A stretch of 64,000 nt of DNA from Pantoea agglomerans (GCF_020149765.1 NZ_CP083809.1:372001-436000), one strand, 5' to 3'. Counted from the first letter of the stretch, positions 41,614-54,194 are shown. Numbers and translations are program-made. Notes: generated by a model from the letters alone, not told the origin.

Positions 41614-41814
41614 ATGAATACAACCATATGGATGGCGCTGGCGCTGGTACTGGTGCTCGAAGGCCTGGGGCCGATGTTTCTGCCGCGCATCTGGCGCCGT
41701 ATGATCCTGAGCATGGCGCAGCTGCCAGATCGTCTGCTGCACCGTTTCGGCGGCGGCCTGGTGGTGGCGGGCGTGGTGATTTACTACATGGTCGGCGCGC
41801 ACGGCGGCGCCTGA
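41614..41814 (+). CDS. yjeT: Small inner-membrane protein YjeT (DUF2065)
   Basis: A 66-residue hydrophobic protein with two membrane segments (about 4-24 and 46-62) and an intervening basic loop (P-R-I-W-R-R). It matches YjeT of E. coli, DUF2065, of unknown function. It begins only 12 bases after the hflC terminator, so it depends on read-through or on its own promoter overlapping that hairpin. Confidence 0.93.
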   Translation: MNTTIWMALALVLVLEGLGPMFLPRIWRRMILSMAQLPDRLLHRFGGGLVVAGVVIYYMVGAHGGA

Positions 41815-41899
41815 TTGCGCGTGCAACAGGGCTAAATTGTGCCTTCCGCGCATCGTTTCCCCAGGATGTTGTAGTGCGCAAAACCCAGGCAAAAAATGC

Positions 41900-41915
41900 G
41901 CGCAAACGTATGCTA
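41900..41915. promoter_or_regulatory. PurR-box-like operator of purA
   Basis: GCGCAAACGTATGCTA matches the PurR consensus ACGCAAACGTTTGCGT at 12 of 16 positions, including the central CAAACG. It lies 65-80 bases upstream of purA. purA is a known PurR target in E. coli. Confidence 0.65.
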
Positions 41916-41921
41916 AAAGTG

Positions 41922-43278
<1,357 letters not shown>

Positions 43279-43285
43279 TCCTGCA

Positions 43286-43310
43286 AGAGGCCGGCGCTGC
43301 TCCGGCCTCT
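43286..43310 (+). terminator. purA terminator
   Basis: A 9-bp stem (43286-43294 with 43302-43310) and 7-nt loop start 8 bases after the purA stop, followed by GTTT. Confidence 0.75.
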
Positions 43311-43495
43311 GTTTCCCCGCTTAGCAAGCCGCTCATTATCCCCTTCGCTTTGCTGCATCACCGTTCGGTTGAAAAAAACACACTCTGGATTCGACTCTGG
43401 TTTATCATCTACAGTAACCGCAAGCCGGTTTACTATTAAAATCAACCGCAACGCGAACGAAATAAATACGCCATGGGTGATCTACCGAGGTAATT

Positions 43496-43939
43496 GTGCA
43501 GCTGACAAGTTTTACCGATTATGGTCTGCGGGCCTTGATTTATATGGCCAGTTTGCCGGAAGGCAGAATGACGAATATTACTGAAGTCACCGAGACCTAC
43601 GGCGTGTCACGCAACCATATGGTTAAGATTATCAATCAACTCAGCCGGGCAGGCTTTATCGCCGCAACGCGCGGCAAAAATGGCGGCATCCGTCTTGGTA
43701 TGGATCCGCGTAATATTGTTATCGGCGATGTGGTACGCAAAATGGAGCCGCTACAGCTCGTAGACTGCGCCACCTGCGCTATCAAGCCAGCCTGCCGCTT
43801 AAAAAAAGCGCTAAACGATGCGGTACAGCTGTTCCTGCGGGAACTGGACAGCTATACGCTGGCAGACTTAGTCGCAGGAAACGAACCCTTATACCAAATT
43901 TTATTGTCCGAACCGCCGGTGGCAATGAATCTGAAATGA
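43496..43939 (+). CDS. nsrR: Nitric oxide-sensing repressor NsrR
   Basis: NsrR is an Rrf2-family repressor with a nitric-oxide-sensitive Fe-S cluster; it controls hmp, ytfE and other nitrosative-stress genes. The 147-residue protein starts with GTG after GAGG and has the [12 protein letters not shown]. Its cluster cysteines are C91, C94 and C100, a C-x2-C-x5-C pattern, while the E. coli protein has C91, C96 and C102 (C-x4-C-x5-C). The shortened first spacing is odd. A slightly longer C-terminus is also present. It precedes rnr by 16 bases and is probably co-transcribed with it. Confidence 0.93.
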   Translation: MQLTSFTDYGLRALIYMASLPEGRMTNITEVTETYGVSRNHMVKIINQLSRAGFIAATRGKNGGIRLGMDPRNIVIGDVVRKMEPLQLVDCATCAIKPACRLKKALNDAVQLFLRELDSYTLADLVAGNEPLYQILLSEPPVAMNLK

Positions 43940-43955
43940 CATCGGAGGAACCGCT

Positions 43956-46385
43956 ATGTCAAACGATCCTTTTCAGCAAAGAGAAGCTGAAAAATATGAA
44001 AACCCTATTCCGAGCCGTGAATTTATTCTGGCTCACCTCGAAAAACGCGAAAAACCAGCCAGCCGCGACGAGCTGGCGCAGGAACTGAATCTCACCGACG
44101 AAGAGCACCTTGAAGCGCTGCGTCGTCGTCTGCGCGCCATGGAGCGCGACGGTCAGCTGGTCTTTACCCGCCGCCAGTGCTATGCGCTGCCGGAACGTCT
44201 CGATCTGCTGCGCGGCAAGGTTATCGGCCACCGCGACGGCTACGGCTTCCTGCGCGTAGAAGGCCAGAAAGATGACCTCTATCTCTCCGCTGAGCAGATG
44301 AAAATGTGCATGCACGGCGACGTTATCCTGGCGCAGCCGCTGGGGGCCGATCGTAAAGGCCGCCGTGAAGCGCGCGTAGTGCGCGTGCTGGAGCCGCGCA
44401 ACAACCAAATCGTCGGCCGTTACTTTACCGATGCGGGCGCCGGTTTCGTGGTGCCCGACGACAGCCGTCTGAGCTTCGACATTCTGATCCCGCCGGAAGA
44501 GACCCAGCAGGCGCGAATGGGCTCGGTGGTGGTGGTAGAGCTGATGCAGCGCCCGACGCGCCGCACCAAAGCCATTGGTAAAGTCGCAGAGATCCTCGGC
44601 GACAACATGGGCACCGGCCTGGCGGTCGATATGGCCCTGCGCACCCACGAAATCCCGCACAGCTGGCCGCCTGAAGTTGAAAAACAGGTAAGCAAGCTCA
44701 GCGAAGAGGTGCCTGAAGCGGCGAAAAAAGGGCGCATCGATCTGCGTAAGCTGCCGCTGGTCACTATCGACGGCGAAGATGCGCGCGACTTCGACGATGC
44801 GGTTTACTGCGAGAAAAAACGCGGCGGCGGCTGGCGCCTGTGGGTCGCCATCGCCGACGTCAGCTACTACGTGCGTCCCGGCACGCCGCTGGACGACGAA
44901 GCGCTGCAGCGCGGCACCTCGGTCTATTTCCCGTCGCAGGTCGTACCGATGCTGCCGGAAGTGCTCTCCAACGGGCTCTGCTCGCTGAACCCGCAGGTCG
45001 ATCGTCTCTGCATGGTGTGCGAGATGACCATCTCTGCCACCGGCAAGCTGACCGGCTTCAAACACTATGAAGCGGTGATGAACTCCCATGCGCGCCTGAC
45101 CTACAACAAAGTGTGGAATATCCTGCAGGGCAACCCGGAGCTGCGCGAACAGTACGCGCCGCTGCTGAAGCCGCTGGAAGAGCTGCATAACATGTACAAG
45201 GTGCTGGAACAGGCGCGCGAAGCGCGGGGCGGCATCTCGTTTGAGACCGAAGAAGCGAAGTTTATCTTCAACGCGGAACGCCGTATTGAGCGGGTAGAGC
45301 GCACCGTGCGCAACGACGCGCACAAGCTGATCGAAGAGTGCATGATCCTCGCCAACATCGCGTCGGCGCGCTTCGTCGAGAAGCATCAGGAGCCGGCGCT
45401 GTTCCGCGATCACGATCGCCCCAGCGACGACAGCATCACCAGCTTCCGTACCGTGCTTAACGAGCTGGGCCTCTCGCTGCCGGGTGGCACTAAGCCGGAA
45501 CCGATCGACTACGCCGAGCTGCTGACGCAGATCGCCGATCGTCCAGACGCGGAAATGCTGCAAACCATGCTGCTGCGCTCCATGAAGCAGGCGGTCTACG
45601 ATCCGGAAAACCGCGGACACTTTGGCCTGGCGCTGCAGTCTTACGCGCACTTTACCTCGCCGATCCGCCGCTATCCCGATCTGCTGCTGCACCGCGCCAT
45701 TAAATATCTGCTGGCGCAGGCGGAAGGTGAGGTGAAAGGCAACACCACGCCGACCGGCGGCTATCACTACGAGATGCAGCAGATGCTGCAGCTCGGCCAG
45801 CACTGCTCAATGACGGAGCGCCGCGCCGACGAGGCGACGCGCGACGTCGCCGACTGGCTGAAGTGCGACTTTATGCAGGATCAGGTCGGCAATACTTTTA
45901 GCGGCGTGATCTCCAGCGTAACCGGCTTCGGCTTCTTTGTGCGCCTGGACGACCTCTTTATTGACGGCCTGGTACACGTCTCCACGCTGGACAACGACTA
46001 CTACCGTTTCGATGCGGTGGGACAGCGCCTGATCGGCGAGTCGGGCGGACGCACCTATCGTCTGGGCGATGCGGTCGAAGTGCGGGTCGAGGCGGTGCAT
46101 CTGGATGAGCGCAAGATCGACTTCGCGCTGATCTCCAGTCAGCGCCAGCCGCGCGGCGAAGGCAAAACCGCGCGCGACAAAGCGAAGCGTGAAGGCAAAG
46201 CGCCGCCGAAGCGTCGCCGTCAGATGGGAAAAAAAGGCAACTTTGAGCCGAACGAAGCGTTCCGCGACGCGAAGCCCGCCTCTGGCAAGGCGAAGAAAGA
46301 GAAAAAAAGCAAAACCCCGTCGGAAAAAACCCGTAAAATCGCCGCCGCCACCAGGGCGAAGCGCGCCGCGAAAAAGCAGGCCTGA
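43956..46385 (+). CDS. rnr: Ribonuclease R
   Basis: RNase R is a processive 3'-5' exoribonuclease that degrades structured RNA and serves in trans-translation and cold shock. The 809-residue protein has an HTH and two cold-shock domains (about 1-215), the RNB catalytic domain with [10 protein letters not shown] (about 271-280), an S1 domain (about 640-730) and a Lys/Arg-rich basic tail. Length is close to E. coli RNase R (813). It follows nsrR and precedes rlmB. Confidence 0.97.
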   Translation: MSNDPFQQREAEKYENPIPSREFILAHLEKREKPASRDELAQELNLTDEEHLEALRRRLRAMERDGQLVFTRRQCYALPERLDLLRGKVIGHRDGYGFLRVEGQKDDLYLSAEQMKMCMHGDVILAQPLGADRKGRREARVVRVLEPRNNQIVGRYFTDAGAGFVVPDDSRLSFDILIPPEETQQARMGSVVVVELMQRPTRRTKAIGKVAEILGDNMGTGLAVDMALRTHEIPHSWPPEVEKQVSKLSEEVPEAAKKGRIDLRKLPLVTIDGEDARDFDDAVYCEKKRGGGWRLWVAIADVSYYVRPGTPLDDEALQRGTSVYFPSQVVPMLPEVLSNGLCSLNPQVDRLCMVCEMTISATGKLTGFKHYEAVMNSHARLTYNKVWNILQGNPELREQYAPLLKPLEELHNMYKVLEQAREARGGISFETEEAKFIFNAERRIERVERTVRNDAHKLIEECMILANIASARFVEKHQEPALFRDHDRPSDDSITSFRTVLNELGLSLPGGTKPEPIDYAELLTQIADRPDAEMLQTMLLRSMKQAVYDPENRGHFGLALQSYAHFTSPIRRYPDLLLHRAIKYLLAQAEGEVKGNTTPTGGYHYEMQQMLQLGQHCSMTERRADEATRDVADWLKCDFMQDQVGNTFSGVISSVTGFGFFVRLDDLFIDGLVHVSTLDNDYYRFDAVGQRLIGESGGRTYRLGDAVEVRVEAVHLDERKIDFALISSQRQPRGEGKTARDKAKREGKAPPKRRRQMGKKGNFEPNEAFRDAKPASGKAKKEKKSKTPSEKTRKIAAATRAKRAAKKQA

Positions 46386-46403
46386 TTCCGCCTGATGCGT
46401 TAA

Positions 46404-46434
46404 CGGACGCTTTTTGCCATGCAAAAAGCGTCCG
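46404..46434. repeat. Perfect 14-bp hairpin between rnr and rlmB
   Basis: Perfect inverted repeat, arms 46404-46417 and 46421-46434 with a 3-nt loop. The internal T5 and A5 runs make it unlike a standard terminator on either strand; it could pause or stabilise rnr mRNA. Confidence 0.7.
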
Positions 46435-46468
46435 CTGAAGTCCATTCAATTCCTAACTGAGCAGATCG

Positions 46469-47203
46469 ATGAGCGAAATAATTTTTGGTATCCATGCCGT
46501 GCAGGCGCTGCTGGAGCGCGATCCCCAGCGCTTCCAGGAAGTCTTTATCCTCAAGGGCCGCGACGATCGTCGCCTGCAGCCGTTGGTGGCGGCGCTGGAA
46601 GCTCAGGGTATCGTTATCCAGCTGGCGAACCGCCAGTGGCTGGACGGCCAGGTTGAGGGCGGCGTGCATCAGGGTATCGTGGCGCGCATCCGGCCCGGCC
46701 GCCAGTACCAGGAAGGCGATCTGCCGGATCTGCTGGCCAGCCTGGAGAAGCCGCTGCTGCTGGTGCTGGACGGCGTCACCGATCCGCATAACCTTGGCGC
46801 CTGCCTGCGCAGCGCCGACGCCGCAGGCGTACACGCGGTGATCGTGCCGAAAGACCGCTCCGCCTCCCTTAACGCTACGGCGAAAAAAGTCGCCAGCGGC
46901 GCGGCGGAAAACGTGCCGCTGATCCGCGTCACCAACCTGGCGCGCACGCTGCGTCTGCTGCAGGAGTACAACATTTGGGTGGTCGGCACCGCTGGCGAAG
47001 CGGATCATACCCTCTACCAGAGCAACATGACCGGGCCGATGGCGCTGGTGATGGGCGCGGAAGGTGAAGGCATGCGCCGCCTGACCCGCGAGCACTGCGA
47101 CGAGCTGATCAGCATCCCGATGGCGGGCAGCGTTTCATCGCTTAACGTCTCTGTTGCCACCGGCGTCTGCCTGTTTGAAGCGGTACGCCAGCGCGGGGCG
47201 TGA
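46469..47203 (+). CDS. rlmB: 23S rRNA (guanosine-2'-O-)-methyltransferase RlmB
   Basis: RlmB methylates the ribose of G2251 in the peptidyl-transferase loop of 23S rRNA. The 244-residue SPOUT enzyme has the N-terminal substrate-binding domain (about 1-75) and motifs [16 protein letters not shown] and S-S-L-N-V-S-V-A-T near the C-terminus that form the SAM-binding trefoil knot. Likely expressed from the nsrR-rnr promoter as well as its own. Confidence 0.97.
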   Translation: MSEIIFGIHAVQALLERDPQRFQEVFILKGRDDRRLQPLVAALEAQGIVIQLANRQWLDGQVEGGVHQGIVARIRPGRQYQEGDLPDLLASLEKPLLLVLDGVTDPHNLGACLRSADAAGVHAVIVPKDRSASLNATAKKVASGAAENVPLIRVTNLARTLRLLQEYNIWVVGTAGEADHTLYQSNMTGPMALVMGAEGEGMRRLTREHCDELISIPMAGSVSSLNVSVATGVCLFEAVRQRGA

Positions 47204-47288
47204 TCGCCGCCGCAAAACCTCTCAGTGCCAGGCATAACTGCGCGTTGCTCTCCCATACTTAACGGGAGACGCATCGCGAGGAGTGGTT

Positions 47289-48917
47289 ATGACCTGGACA
47301 ACCCACACCGTTTTCAATCAGCCGCAGCCCCTGAGCAACAGCAATCTCTTTCTCTCCGACACGCCGCTGCGCGAAGCGCTGGTGCGGGAAGGCGCCGAAT
47401 GGGATCGCGAGTGGCTGGCGTCGGTGGGCGCCCAGCTTGGCGGTGCCGAGTCGCTGGAGCTGGGACGGCTGGCCAACGCCGCGCCGCCGGAGCTGCTGCG
47501 CTACGACGCGCGCGGCGTACGCATCGACGAGGTGCGTTTTCATCCCGCGTGGCACCTGCTGATGCAGGGCGTCTGCGCCAGCCGCCTGCATAATCTTAGC
47601 TGGCAGCCCGACGTGCTGGATCGCGCCATGGTGGCGCGCGCCGCGCGCTTTATTCTCCACGCTCAGGTCGAGGCCGGCACGCTCTGCCCGGCGACCATGA
47701 CGCACGCCGCCATCCCGCTGCTGCAGCGCTGGCTGCCGGACGCCTTCAGCGGCTGGCGCGACCCGCTGCTCAGCGATCGCTACGATACCCACGCGCTGCC
47801 TGGCGAGCAGAAGCGCGGCCTGCTGATCGGCATGGGCATGACGGAAAAGCAGGGTGGCAGCGACGTCACCACCAACACCACGCGCGCGGAGCCGCTGGCG
47901 GACCGCGCGCCCGGCTCGCTCTGGCGCATCACCGGCCATAAGTGGTTCTTCTCCGTGCCGCAGAGCGATGCGCATCTGATCCTCGCCCAAAGCGGCAACG
48001 GCTTAAGCTGCTTTTTCCTGCCGCGCCTGCTGCCGGACGGCACGCGCAACGCTATTCGCCTTGAGCGACTCAAAGATAAGCTGGGCAACCGCGCCAACGC
48101 CAGCAGCGAAGCGGAGTTTCAGGACGCTACCGGCTGGCTGGTGGGGGAGGAGGGCGACGGCGTGCGGCTGATCCTTAAAATGGGCGGCATGACCCGCTTC
48201 GACTGCGCGCTCGGCAGCCACGGCCAGATGCGGCGTGCCTTCTCCGTCGCGCTCTACCATGCGCACCAGCGCCAGGTGATGGGCAAAGATCTGGTGGATC
48301 AGCCGCTGATGCGTCAGGTTCTGGCGACGCAGGCGCTGCAGCTTGAGGGGCAAACGGCGCTGCTGATGCGGCTGGCGCGCGCCTGGTCGCAGCCGGCGCA
48401 GCCGCTGGAGGGCGCATTTGCGCGGCTGTTCACCCCGGCGGCGAAGTACGCCGTCTGCAAGGCGGGCATGCCGTTTGTCGCCGAGGCGATGGAGGTGCTG
48501 GGGGGCATTGGCTACTGCGAAGAGAGCGAGCTGCCGCGTCTCTATCGCGATATGCCGGTTAACAGCATCTGGGAAGGCTCGGGCAATGTCATGGCTCTCG
48601 ACGTGCTGCGCGTGCTGCGCAAACAGCCCGGCGTAGCTGAGATGCTGAATCAGGAGTTTGAGGCGGTCAGGGGCGTGAATCGCCTGTTTGACGCCGGCTG
48701 GCGGCAGCTAAAGCTGCGCCTGAACCGACTGCAGGAGAGTCAGGCGCGGGAAATGGCCCAGCGCCTGTTTTTGCTGGCGACCGGCGCGCAGCTGCTAAAG
48801 TATGCCGAGCCGCCGCTGGCGGACGCCTGGTGCCGGCAGTGGCTCGACGCGCGCGGCGTACGTCCGATCGAAAGCCAGGTGGCGGAGCGCTTACTGCTGC
48901 GCGCCAGCGGCGGGTGA
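47289..48917 (+). CDS. aidB: Isovaleryl-CoA-dehydrogenase-like protein AidB
   Basis: AidB is an FAD-containing acyl-CoA-dehydrogenase-like protein induced in the adaptive response to alkylation; it binds DNA and may protect it. The 542-residue protein shows G-M-G-M-T-E-K-Q-G-G-S-D, G-H-K-W-F-F-S and M-E-V-L-G-G-I-G-Y, all characteristic of AidB. ATG 47289 follows GAGGAG by five bases. Its final 27 bases overlap the convergent bsmA gene. Confidence 0.95.
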   Translation: MTWTTHTVFNQPQPLSNSNLFLSDTPLREALVREGAEWDREWLASVGAQLGGAESLELGRLANAAPPELLRYDARGVRIDEVRFHPAWHLLMQGVCASRLHNLSWQPDVLDRAMVARAARFILHAQVEAGTLCPATMTHAAIPLLQRWLPDAFSGWRDPLLSDRYDTHALPGEQKRGLLIGMGMTEKQGGSDVTTNTTRAEPLADRAPGSLWRITGHKWFFSVPQSDAHLILAQSGNGLSCFFLPRLLPDGTRNAIRLERLKDKLGNRANASSEAEFQDATGWLVGEEGDGVRLILKMGGMTRFDCALGSHGQMRRAFSVALYHAHQRQVMGKDLVDQPLMRQVLATQALQLEGQTALLMRLARAWSQPAQPLEGAFARLFTPAAKYAVCKAGMPFVAEAMEVLGGIGYCEESELPRLYRDMPVNSIWEGSGNVMALDVLRVLRKQPGVAEMLNQEFEAVRGVNRLFDAGWRQLKLRLNRLQESQAREMAQRLFLLATGAQLLKYAEPPLADAWCRQWLDARGVRPIESQVAERLLLRASGG

Positions 48918-49217
48918 CGCGCCGTAAAGGATCGCCGTAGCGTACCAGTAACCCGGCGTCACCGTTTCATCCACCATGATGACCTGATAGTAAACCGCGC
49001 CGCGCTGATTGGCTTCCGCTGCCAGCGCGCGCTGGGCGTCATCCGGCGAGCCGCGAACCTGCGTGCTGACGCTGCCGAGCCTCGGCAAACCAGCGCTCTG
49101 CGCGCGCGTGATCTCCTGCGCCTGATGGGTAGGCGCAGGCGGCGGCTGCGGCGTGGTTTTCAGCGCCGAACAGCCGCTCACCAGCAGTGCCATTGTCAGT
49201 AAGTAAGCGTAACGCAT
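48891..49217 (-). CDS. bsmA: Biofilm stress lipoprotein BsmA
   Basis: A 108-residue lipoprotein: signal peptide with a lipobox ending at C16 (L-V-S-G-C-S-A), a Pro-rich linker and a DUF1471 domain with L-G-S-V-S-T-x-V-R-G-S-P-D-D-A. It matches E. coli BsmA (YjfO), linked to peroxide and acid stress in biofilm. It is thus a fourth DUF1471 protein of the window. The 3' end overlaps aidB by 27 bases on the opposite strand. Confidence 0.92.
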   Translation of the reverse strand: MRYAYLLTMALLVSGCSALKTTPQPPPAPTHQAQEITRAQSAGLPRLGSVSTQVRGSPDDAQRALAAEANQRGAVYYQVIMVDETVTPGYWYATAILYGASPAAGAQQ

Positions 49218-49273
49218 AAGGTTTACTCCAGAGGGAAGGTGGATTAAGTGTAAGCCACCCGCCCAAAAGCGGG

Positions 49274-51205
49274 TCAGGATTTCAGATGAAATACGCTGAC
49301 CAGCTGCGTGAGATGATGACCTTTGTGGCTCAGATTCTGCGCCGACGCATCCGCCTGCGCTATCAGCTCGCTGTTCTCATGGGTCGCCTGGCTAATCTGG
49401 TTCATCGCCTGATTTACCTGACCGATCCCCGCCGCCTGCTGCTGCGCCGCAACGTTGATTTCGCTCATCAGCGCCTGCACCTGCTCAATATGCGACACGA
49501 TATGGCTCATGGCGTCATGCGTCTGCTGCGACAGCTGGTGGCCTTCCGAGACGTTGCGGATCGAGGTGGCGATCAGGCCGTCGATCTCTTTTGCTGCCTG
49601 CGCGCTGCGCTGCGCCAGCGCGCGCACTTCCGCCGCAACCACCGCGAAGCCGCGGCCGTGCTCACCGGCGCGCGCCGCTTCTACCGCCGCGTTAAGCGCC
49701 AGAATATTGGTCTGGAAAGCGATCGATTCGATTACGTGGGTGATATCGGCAATGCTCTGGGATGAGACCTGAATCGCCGACATGGTATTGACCGAACGGC
49801 TCACCGTCTGGCTGCCGTGCGTGACCAGGCCGCTCGCTTCCGCCACCAGCGTCATCGCCTGGCGCAGGTTGTCGGCGGTATGCTCGACCGTAGCGCCGAA
49901 CTGCTCCATGCTCGCTGACGTCTCCTCGACGCTGCTCGCCTGGCGGCCAATCTGCTCGCTGATATTCAGGCTGCTGGCGGCGATGGTGTCAGTGCCGTCG
50001 CTGATCTCCTGCGCGGCGACGCGCACCTGACCAACAATCTTCTCCAGCCCGTCGCCGATGCCGTTAATAGCGGCAATCAGCTGGCCGACTTCGTCATGGC
50101 GGCGCGTATCCAGATGCACGCGCAGGTTGCCCGCCGCATACTCTTCAGCCAGATGGATCACCTGCTGCAGCGGACGGGTGATGGCGCGGCGGCTGTAAAA
50201 CACAAAGCCCAGCGCAAAAATCAGCACCAGCGCCAGGCCGATCAGCATAAACAGATTACGGCTGTGATTAATCGGCGCCAGCAGCGTGTCGCGGCTCACT
50301 TCGCCCACCACAATCCAGTTCCAGCCCGGCAGCTGCTGCCACGCCAGCATCTTGCTTTCGCCGTCAAGCTCTGCTTCCTGCACGCCCTGCGGCTGACTCA
50401 GCAGCGCCTGCTGCACGCTGGCGTCCCAGCCCGGCAGTTTGCCTTCATGCTGCGCGGCAAACAGATATTGTCCCTGCGCGGCGCCCGGCGCGCCGTTCAG
50501 CACGTAGAAATGGCCGCTGTCCCCCAGCCTGCGCGCCAGCACCTTCTCGCGCATCAGCGCATACTGCTTATCGATCTGCACGCCAACAAACAGGATGCCG
50601 ATCACCGCGCCGCTTTCATCTTTGACCGGCTGATACTGGGTGATATAGCGGTGGCCGAACAGCGTTGCCAGCCCGCGATAGATTTCGCCGCGGCTCACGC
50701 TTTTCCACGCTGCGCTGCTGCGGTCAAGGCGAGTCCCGATGGCGCGGCTGCCGTCCTCTTTTTTCAGCGAGGTTGAGATGCGGTAGTAGTCGTCCCCGTC
50801 GCGCACAAAGATGGTCGAGACAGCGGTGGTGCGCGCTAAAAAGTCGTCCACCGCGATCTGATCGAGGTTCAGGGTTTTCAGCCCGGCGCGCAGGGTTGGC
50901 GTGGAAAACTCCCCGACCTGAATGCGCGAACTCTCGTCGCGGCTAAAGCGCTGCGGCAAAAAGCTGGCGAACAGCTGGGTGTAGTTATTGACCTCTTCAG
51001 TGAGGGTGGCGTTGAACATGGCGGCCATTTCGCTGATGCCCTGCACCTGGTTGTGCATATCATCCGTAGCGAGGCTTTCCAGCTGACGGGCCGCAGTGTG
51101 GCTTTGGGTCAGTGTCAGAACAAACAGCAGCAGCGCGACGCTGAGAGACGTCAGTACAGACAGCTTGACTCCAAGACTCATGCGGCTGAGAGAGAGACGC
51201 TTCAT
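49274..51205 (-). CDS. Methyl-accepting chemotaxis protein with Cache sensor
   Basis: A 643-residue chemoreceptor: membrane helix 1 (about 14-33), a periplasmic Cache_3/Cache_2-type ligand domain (about 40-310), membrane helix 2 (about 315-336), HAMP (about 337-390) and a cytoplasmic signalling domain whose hairpin tip is near residues 490-520 ([15 protein letters not shown]). It lacks the C-terminal N-W-E-T/S-F pentapeptide that tethers CheR, so it is a low-abundance-type receptor. A weak sigma-28-like promoter (TAAGGCGT, 12-bp gap, GCCGATGC) lies at 51246-51273 on the minus strand. The ligand cannot be deduced. Not present at this position in E. coli. Confidence 0.93.
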   Translation of the reverse strand: MKRLSLSRMSLGVKLSVLTSLSVALLLFVLTLTQSHTAARQLESLATDDMHNQVQGISEMAAMFNATLTEEVNNYTQLFASFLPQRFSRDESSRIQVGEFSTPTLRAGLKTLNLDQIAVDDFLARTTAVSTIFVRDGDDYYRISTSLKKEDGSRAIGTRLDRSSAAWKSVSRGEIYRGLATLFGHRYITQYQPVKDESGAVIGILFVGVQIDKQYALMREKVLARRLGDSGHFYVLNGAPGAAQGQYLFAAQHEGKLPGWDASVQQALLSQPQGVQEAELDGESKMLAWQQLPGWNWIVVGEVSRDTLLAPINHSRNLFMLIGLALVLIFALGFVFYSRRAITRPLQQVIHLAEEYAAGNLRVHLDTRRHDEVGQLIAAINGIGDGLEKIVGQVRVAAQEISDGTDTIAASSLNISEQIGRQASSVEETSASMEQFGATVEHTADNLRQAMTLVAEASGLVTHGSQTVSRSVNTMSAIQVSSQSIADITHVIESIAFQTNILALNAAVEAARAGEHGRGFAVVAAEVRALAQRSAQAAKEIDGLIATSIRNVSEGHQLSQQTHDAMSHIVSHIEQVQALMSEINVAAQQQAAGIGQVNQAMNQISQATHENSELIAQADASAQNLSHKGHHLTQLVSVFHLKS

Positions 51206-51360
51206 AAATTACCTTTAGATCGGTTTAATGGAGATTCGATTAACGGCATCGGCGGCAAAAGGTTTACGCCTTAAATAAAACGGAAGATGTGTGAAGTGGT
51301 TCGCAGATCAGGCGTGGGAGACGTAAACTCAGCGGAATCGATATCCAGAGCGGAGCGAAG

Positions 51361-52110
51361 ATGATTGAACTGAATACGGAACGGCTGGCGGGCATTCAGG
51401 TGCTGCACGCTGCGCCTGCGAGCCAGCGCGAGGCAGCGCTGCCGACGGTACTGCTCTACCACGATTTTACCTCTTCTAAAGAGGTGTACGCTTATCTGGC
51501 CGTGGCGCTGGCGCAGGCGGGATTTCGCGCCGTAATGCCTGACGCCGATCTGCACGGCGCGCGCGACAACGGCAACGATGCGGTGCGGCTTTCCCGTTTC
51601 TGGCAGATTCTGCAGCGCAATATCGACGAGCTGCCACAGCTGGAGAACGCGCTGCGCGCCGCCGGGCTGGTTGACGGCGAGCGCTTCGCCGTGGCGGGCG
51701 CATCGCTGGGCGGTATGACCGCGCTGGGGGCGATGGCACGCTATCCGCAGATCCGCAGCGTCGCCTGCCTGATGGGATCGGGCTATTTTATGCGGCTCAG
51801 CCGCTCGCTCTTTCCGCCGGTAAGCCTCAGCTCGCCTGAAGAGTGGGCGCAGTTCGATCGGCTTATGGCGCCGCTGGCGGCTTACGATCCCAGTGAAAAG
51901 CTGGAGACGCTGGCGAACCGGCCGCTGCTGCTGTGGCACGGCGAAGCGGACGAAGTGGTGCCTTTCGCGGAAACCGCGCGGCTGGTAGCAGCGCTGCGGG
52001 AGAGCGGCCAGGCCGATAAGATGACCTTTTTTTCAGAACCGGGCATCGGCCACAAAATCACCCCTTTCGCGCTGCGCGCGCTGGTCGATTTCTTTAAGCA
52101 GAATCTATGA
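51361..52110 (+). CDS. yjfP: Esterase/carboxylesterase YjfP
   Basis: A 249-residue alpha/beta-hydrolase homologous to E. coli YjfP, an esterase of unknown natural substrate. The nucleophile elbow is G-A-S-L-G-G near residue 114, with an acidic residue in L-W-H-G-E-A-D-E-V-V-P and a histidine in P-G-I-G-H-K-I-T. Start preceded by GGAG. Divergent from the chemoreceptor gene; in E. coli its neighbours are bsmA and the ula operon, which is absent here. Confidence 0.9.
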   Translation: MIELNTERLAGIQVLHAAPASQREAALPTVLLYHDFTSSKEVYAYLAVALAQAGFRAVMPDADLHGARDNGNDAVRLSRFWQILQRNIDELPQLENALRAAGLVDGERFAVAGASLGGMTALGAMARYPQIRSVACLMGSGYFMRLSRSLFPPVSLSSPEEWAQFDRLMAPLAAYDPSEKLETLANRPLLLWHGEADEVVPFAETARLVAALRESGQADKMTFFSEPGIGHKITPFALRALVDFFKQNL

Positions 52111-52156
52111 CGCAGCCGGGCTGGCGGCGATGCGTCAGCCCGTTGCCCTGCAGAGA

Positions 52157-52363
52157 TCACAACTGATTCGATAATCGCTCCGCCGCGCTGGCGGTCGCGC
52201 TGGCGTGCGTATTGCCCGGCGCGTCCAGTCGGTTGACGTAGACATAGCCTGCGGCCGCTTTGCTGCTGTTACTTCTCATCTGCTGCGCACAGTCAGTCTG
52301 GCTGGCAAGGGCGGGTGGAGACAGGAAGAGACCCAGTAAAGTGGCGATGACGAACGTTTTCAT
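52157..52363 (-). CDS. Small exported protein of unknown function
   Basis: A 68-residue protein with a clear signal peptide (MKTFVIATLLGLFLSPPALA, cleavage about residue 20) and a short polar mature part with one Cys. GAGGAG lies six bases before the start, a strong translation signal. I do not recognise a family; resemblance to YjfY of E. coli, which neighbours rpsF, is not convincing (only a short H-A-S-A stretch). Divergent from rpsF across 373 bases. Confidence 0.75.
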   Translation of the reverse strand: MKTFVIATLLGLFLSPPALASQTDCAQQMRSNSSKAAAGYVYVNRLDAPGNTHASATASAAERLSNQL

Positions 52364-52474
52364 GCTCGACTCCTCACTGATGGGAACACACTCTGCGACG
52401 CAGCTGATGAAAAAAGCGGCGTCATGGTTAATTTTAGCGCGCGCCGCCGCCAATGCCAGACGGCAGCGTTGAAC

Positions 52475-52501
52475 GCCTTTATCAGGAAAATTGATAAAGG
52501 C
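52475..52501. repeat. Perfect 10-bp inverted repeat
   Basis: Arms 52475-52484 and 52492-52501 with a 7-nt A-rich loop. It lies about 112 bases upstream of the small exported protein gene and 72 bases upstream of the rpsF -35. No T-run follows. Confidence 0.65.
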
Positions 52502-52572
52502 CTGCGCAACCCGCTGAATCTTATGCCTTAGCACGCAAAGCCTGTTTAATTGCGATTTAATGAAATGTGCGC

Positions 52573-52601
52573 TTGAGTTTAGTGCCCTGCGTCAGTATGA
52601 T
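52573..52601 (+). promoter_or_regulatory. rpsF operon promoter
   Basis: TTGAGT (52573-52578), a 17-bp spacer and TATGAT (52596-52601). Predicted start around 52608 gives a leader of about 129 nt before rpsF. Confidence 0.82.
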
Positions 52602-52659
52602 TACGCGTCAATTTTTCAGCTGCATTCAGGGGCGCGTTACATTCAGCGAATGTTTCACG

Positions 52660-52715
52660 ACCTATAACGTTCCTTGCTTCCGTGGGCCGCAGCTGACCCT
52701 GACAGGAGGCTGAAT
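52660..52715 (+). promoter_or_regulatory. Candidate S6:S18 autoregulatory leader
   Basis: The leader just before rpsF contains TTCCGTGGGCCGC and downstream GC-rich complementary segments. In E. coli and many bacteria the S6:S18 complex binds a CCG-containing bulge in the rpsF leader that mimics its 16S rRNA site. The position and CCG fit; I did not fold the structure, so boundaries are approximate. Confidence 0.45.
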
Positions 52716-52724
52716 AATCCGTAA

Positions 52725-53132
<408 letters not shown>

Positions 53133-53138
53133 TCATTC

Positions 53139-53688
<550 letters not shown>

Positions 53689-53715
53689 TCGGCAACTGTC
53701 CATTAACGACTTTAA

Positions 53716-54177
<462 letters not shown>

Positions 54178-54194
54178 TTTTACTCGGTAATGCG

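Noticed and set aside
43369..43584. 71-residue open frame overlapping the nsrR start
   Set aside because: Out of frame with nsrR, no RBS, and covers its promoter region.
43959..45803. 614-residue open frame antisense to rnr
   Set aside because: A GC-rich shadow of the highly conserved RNase R gene; composition (many His, Gln, Arg) is typical of antisense frames and no family is recognised.
51246..51273. Sigma-28 promoter of the chemoreceptor as a firm feature
   Set aside because: Only about 11 of 16 consensus positions match and the spacing is 12 rather than 11; kept as a remark in the gene entry only.
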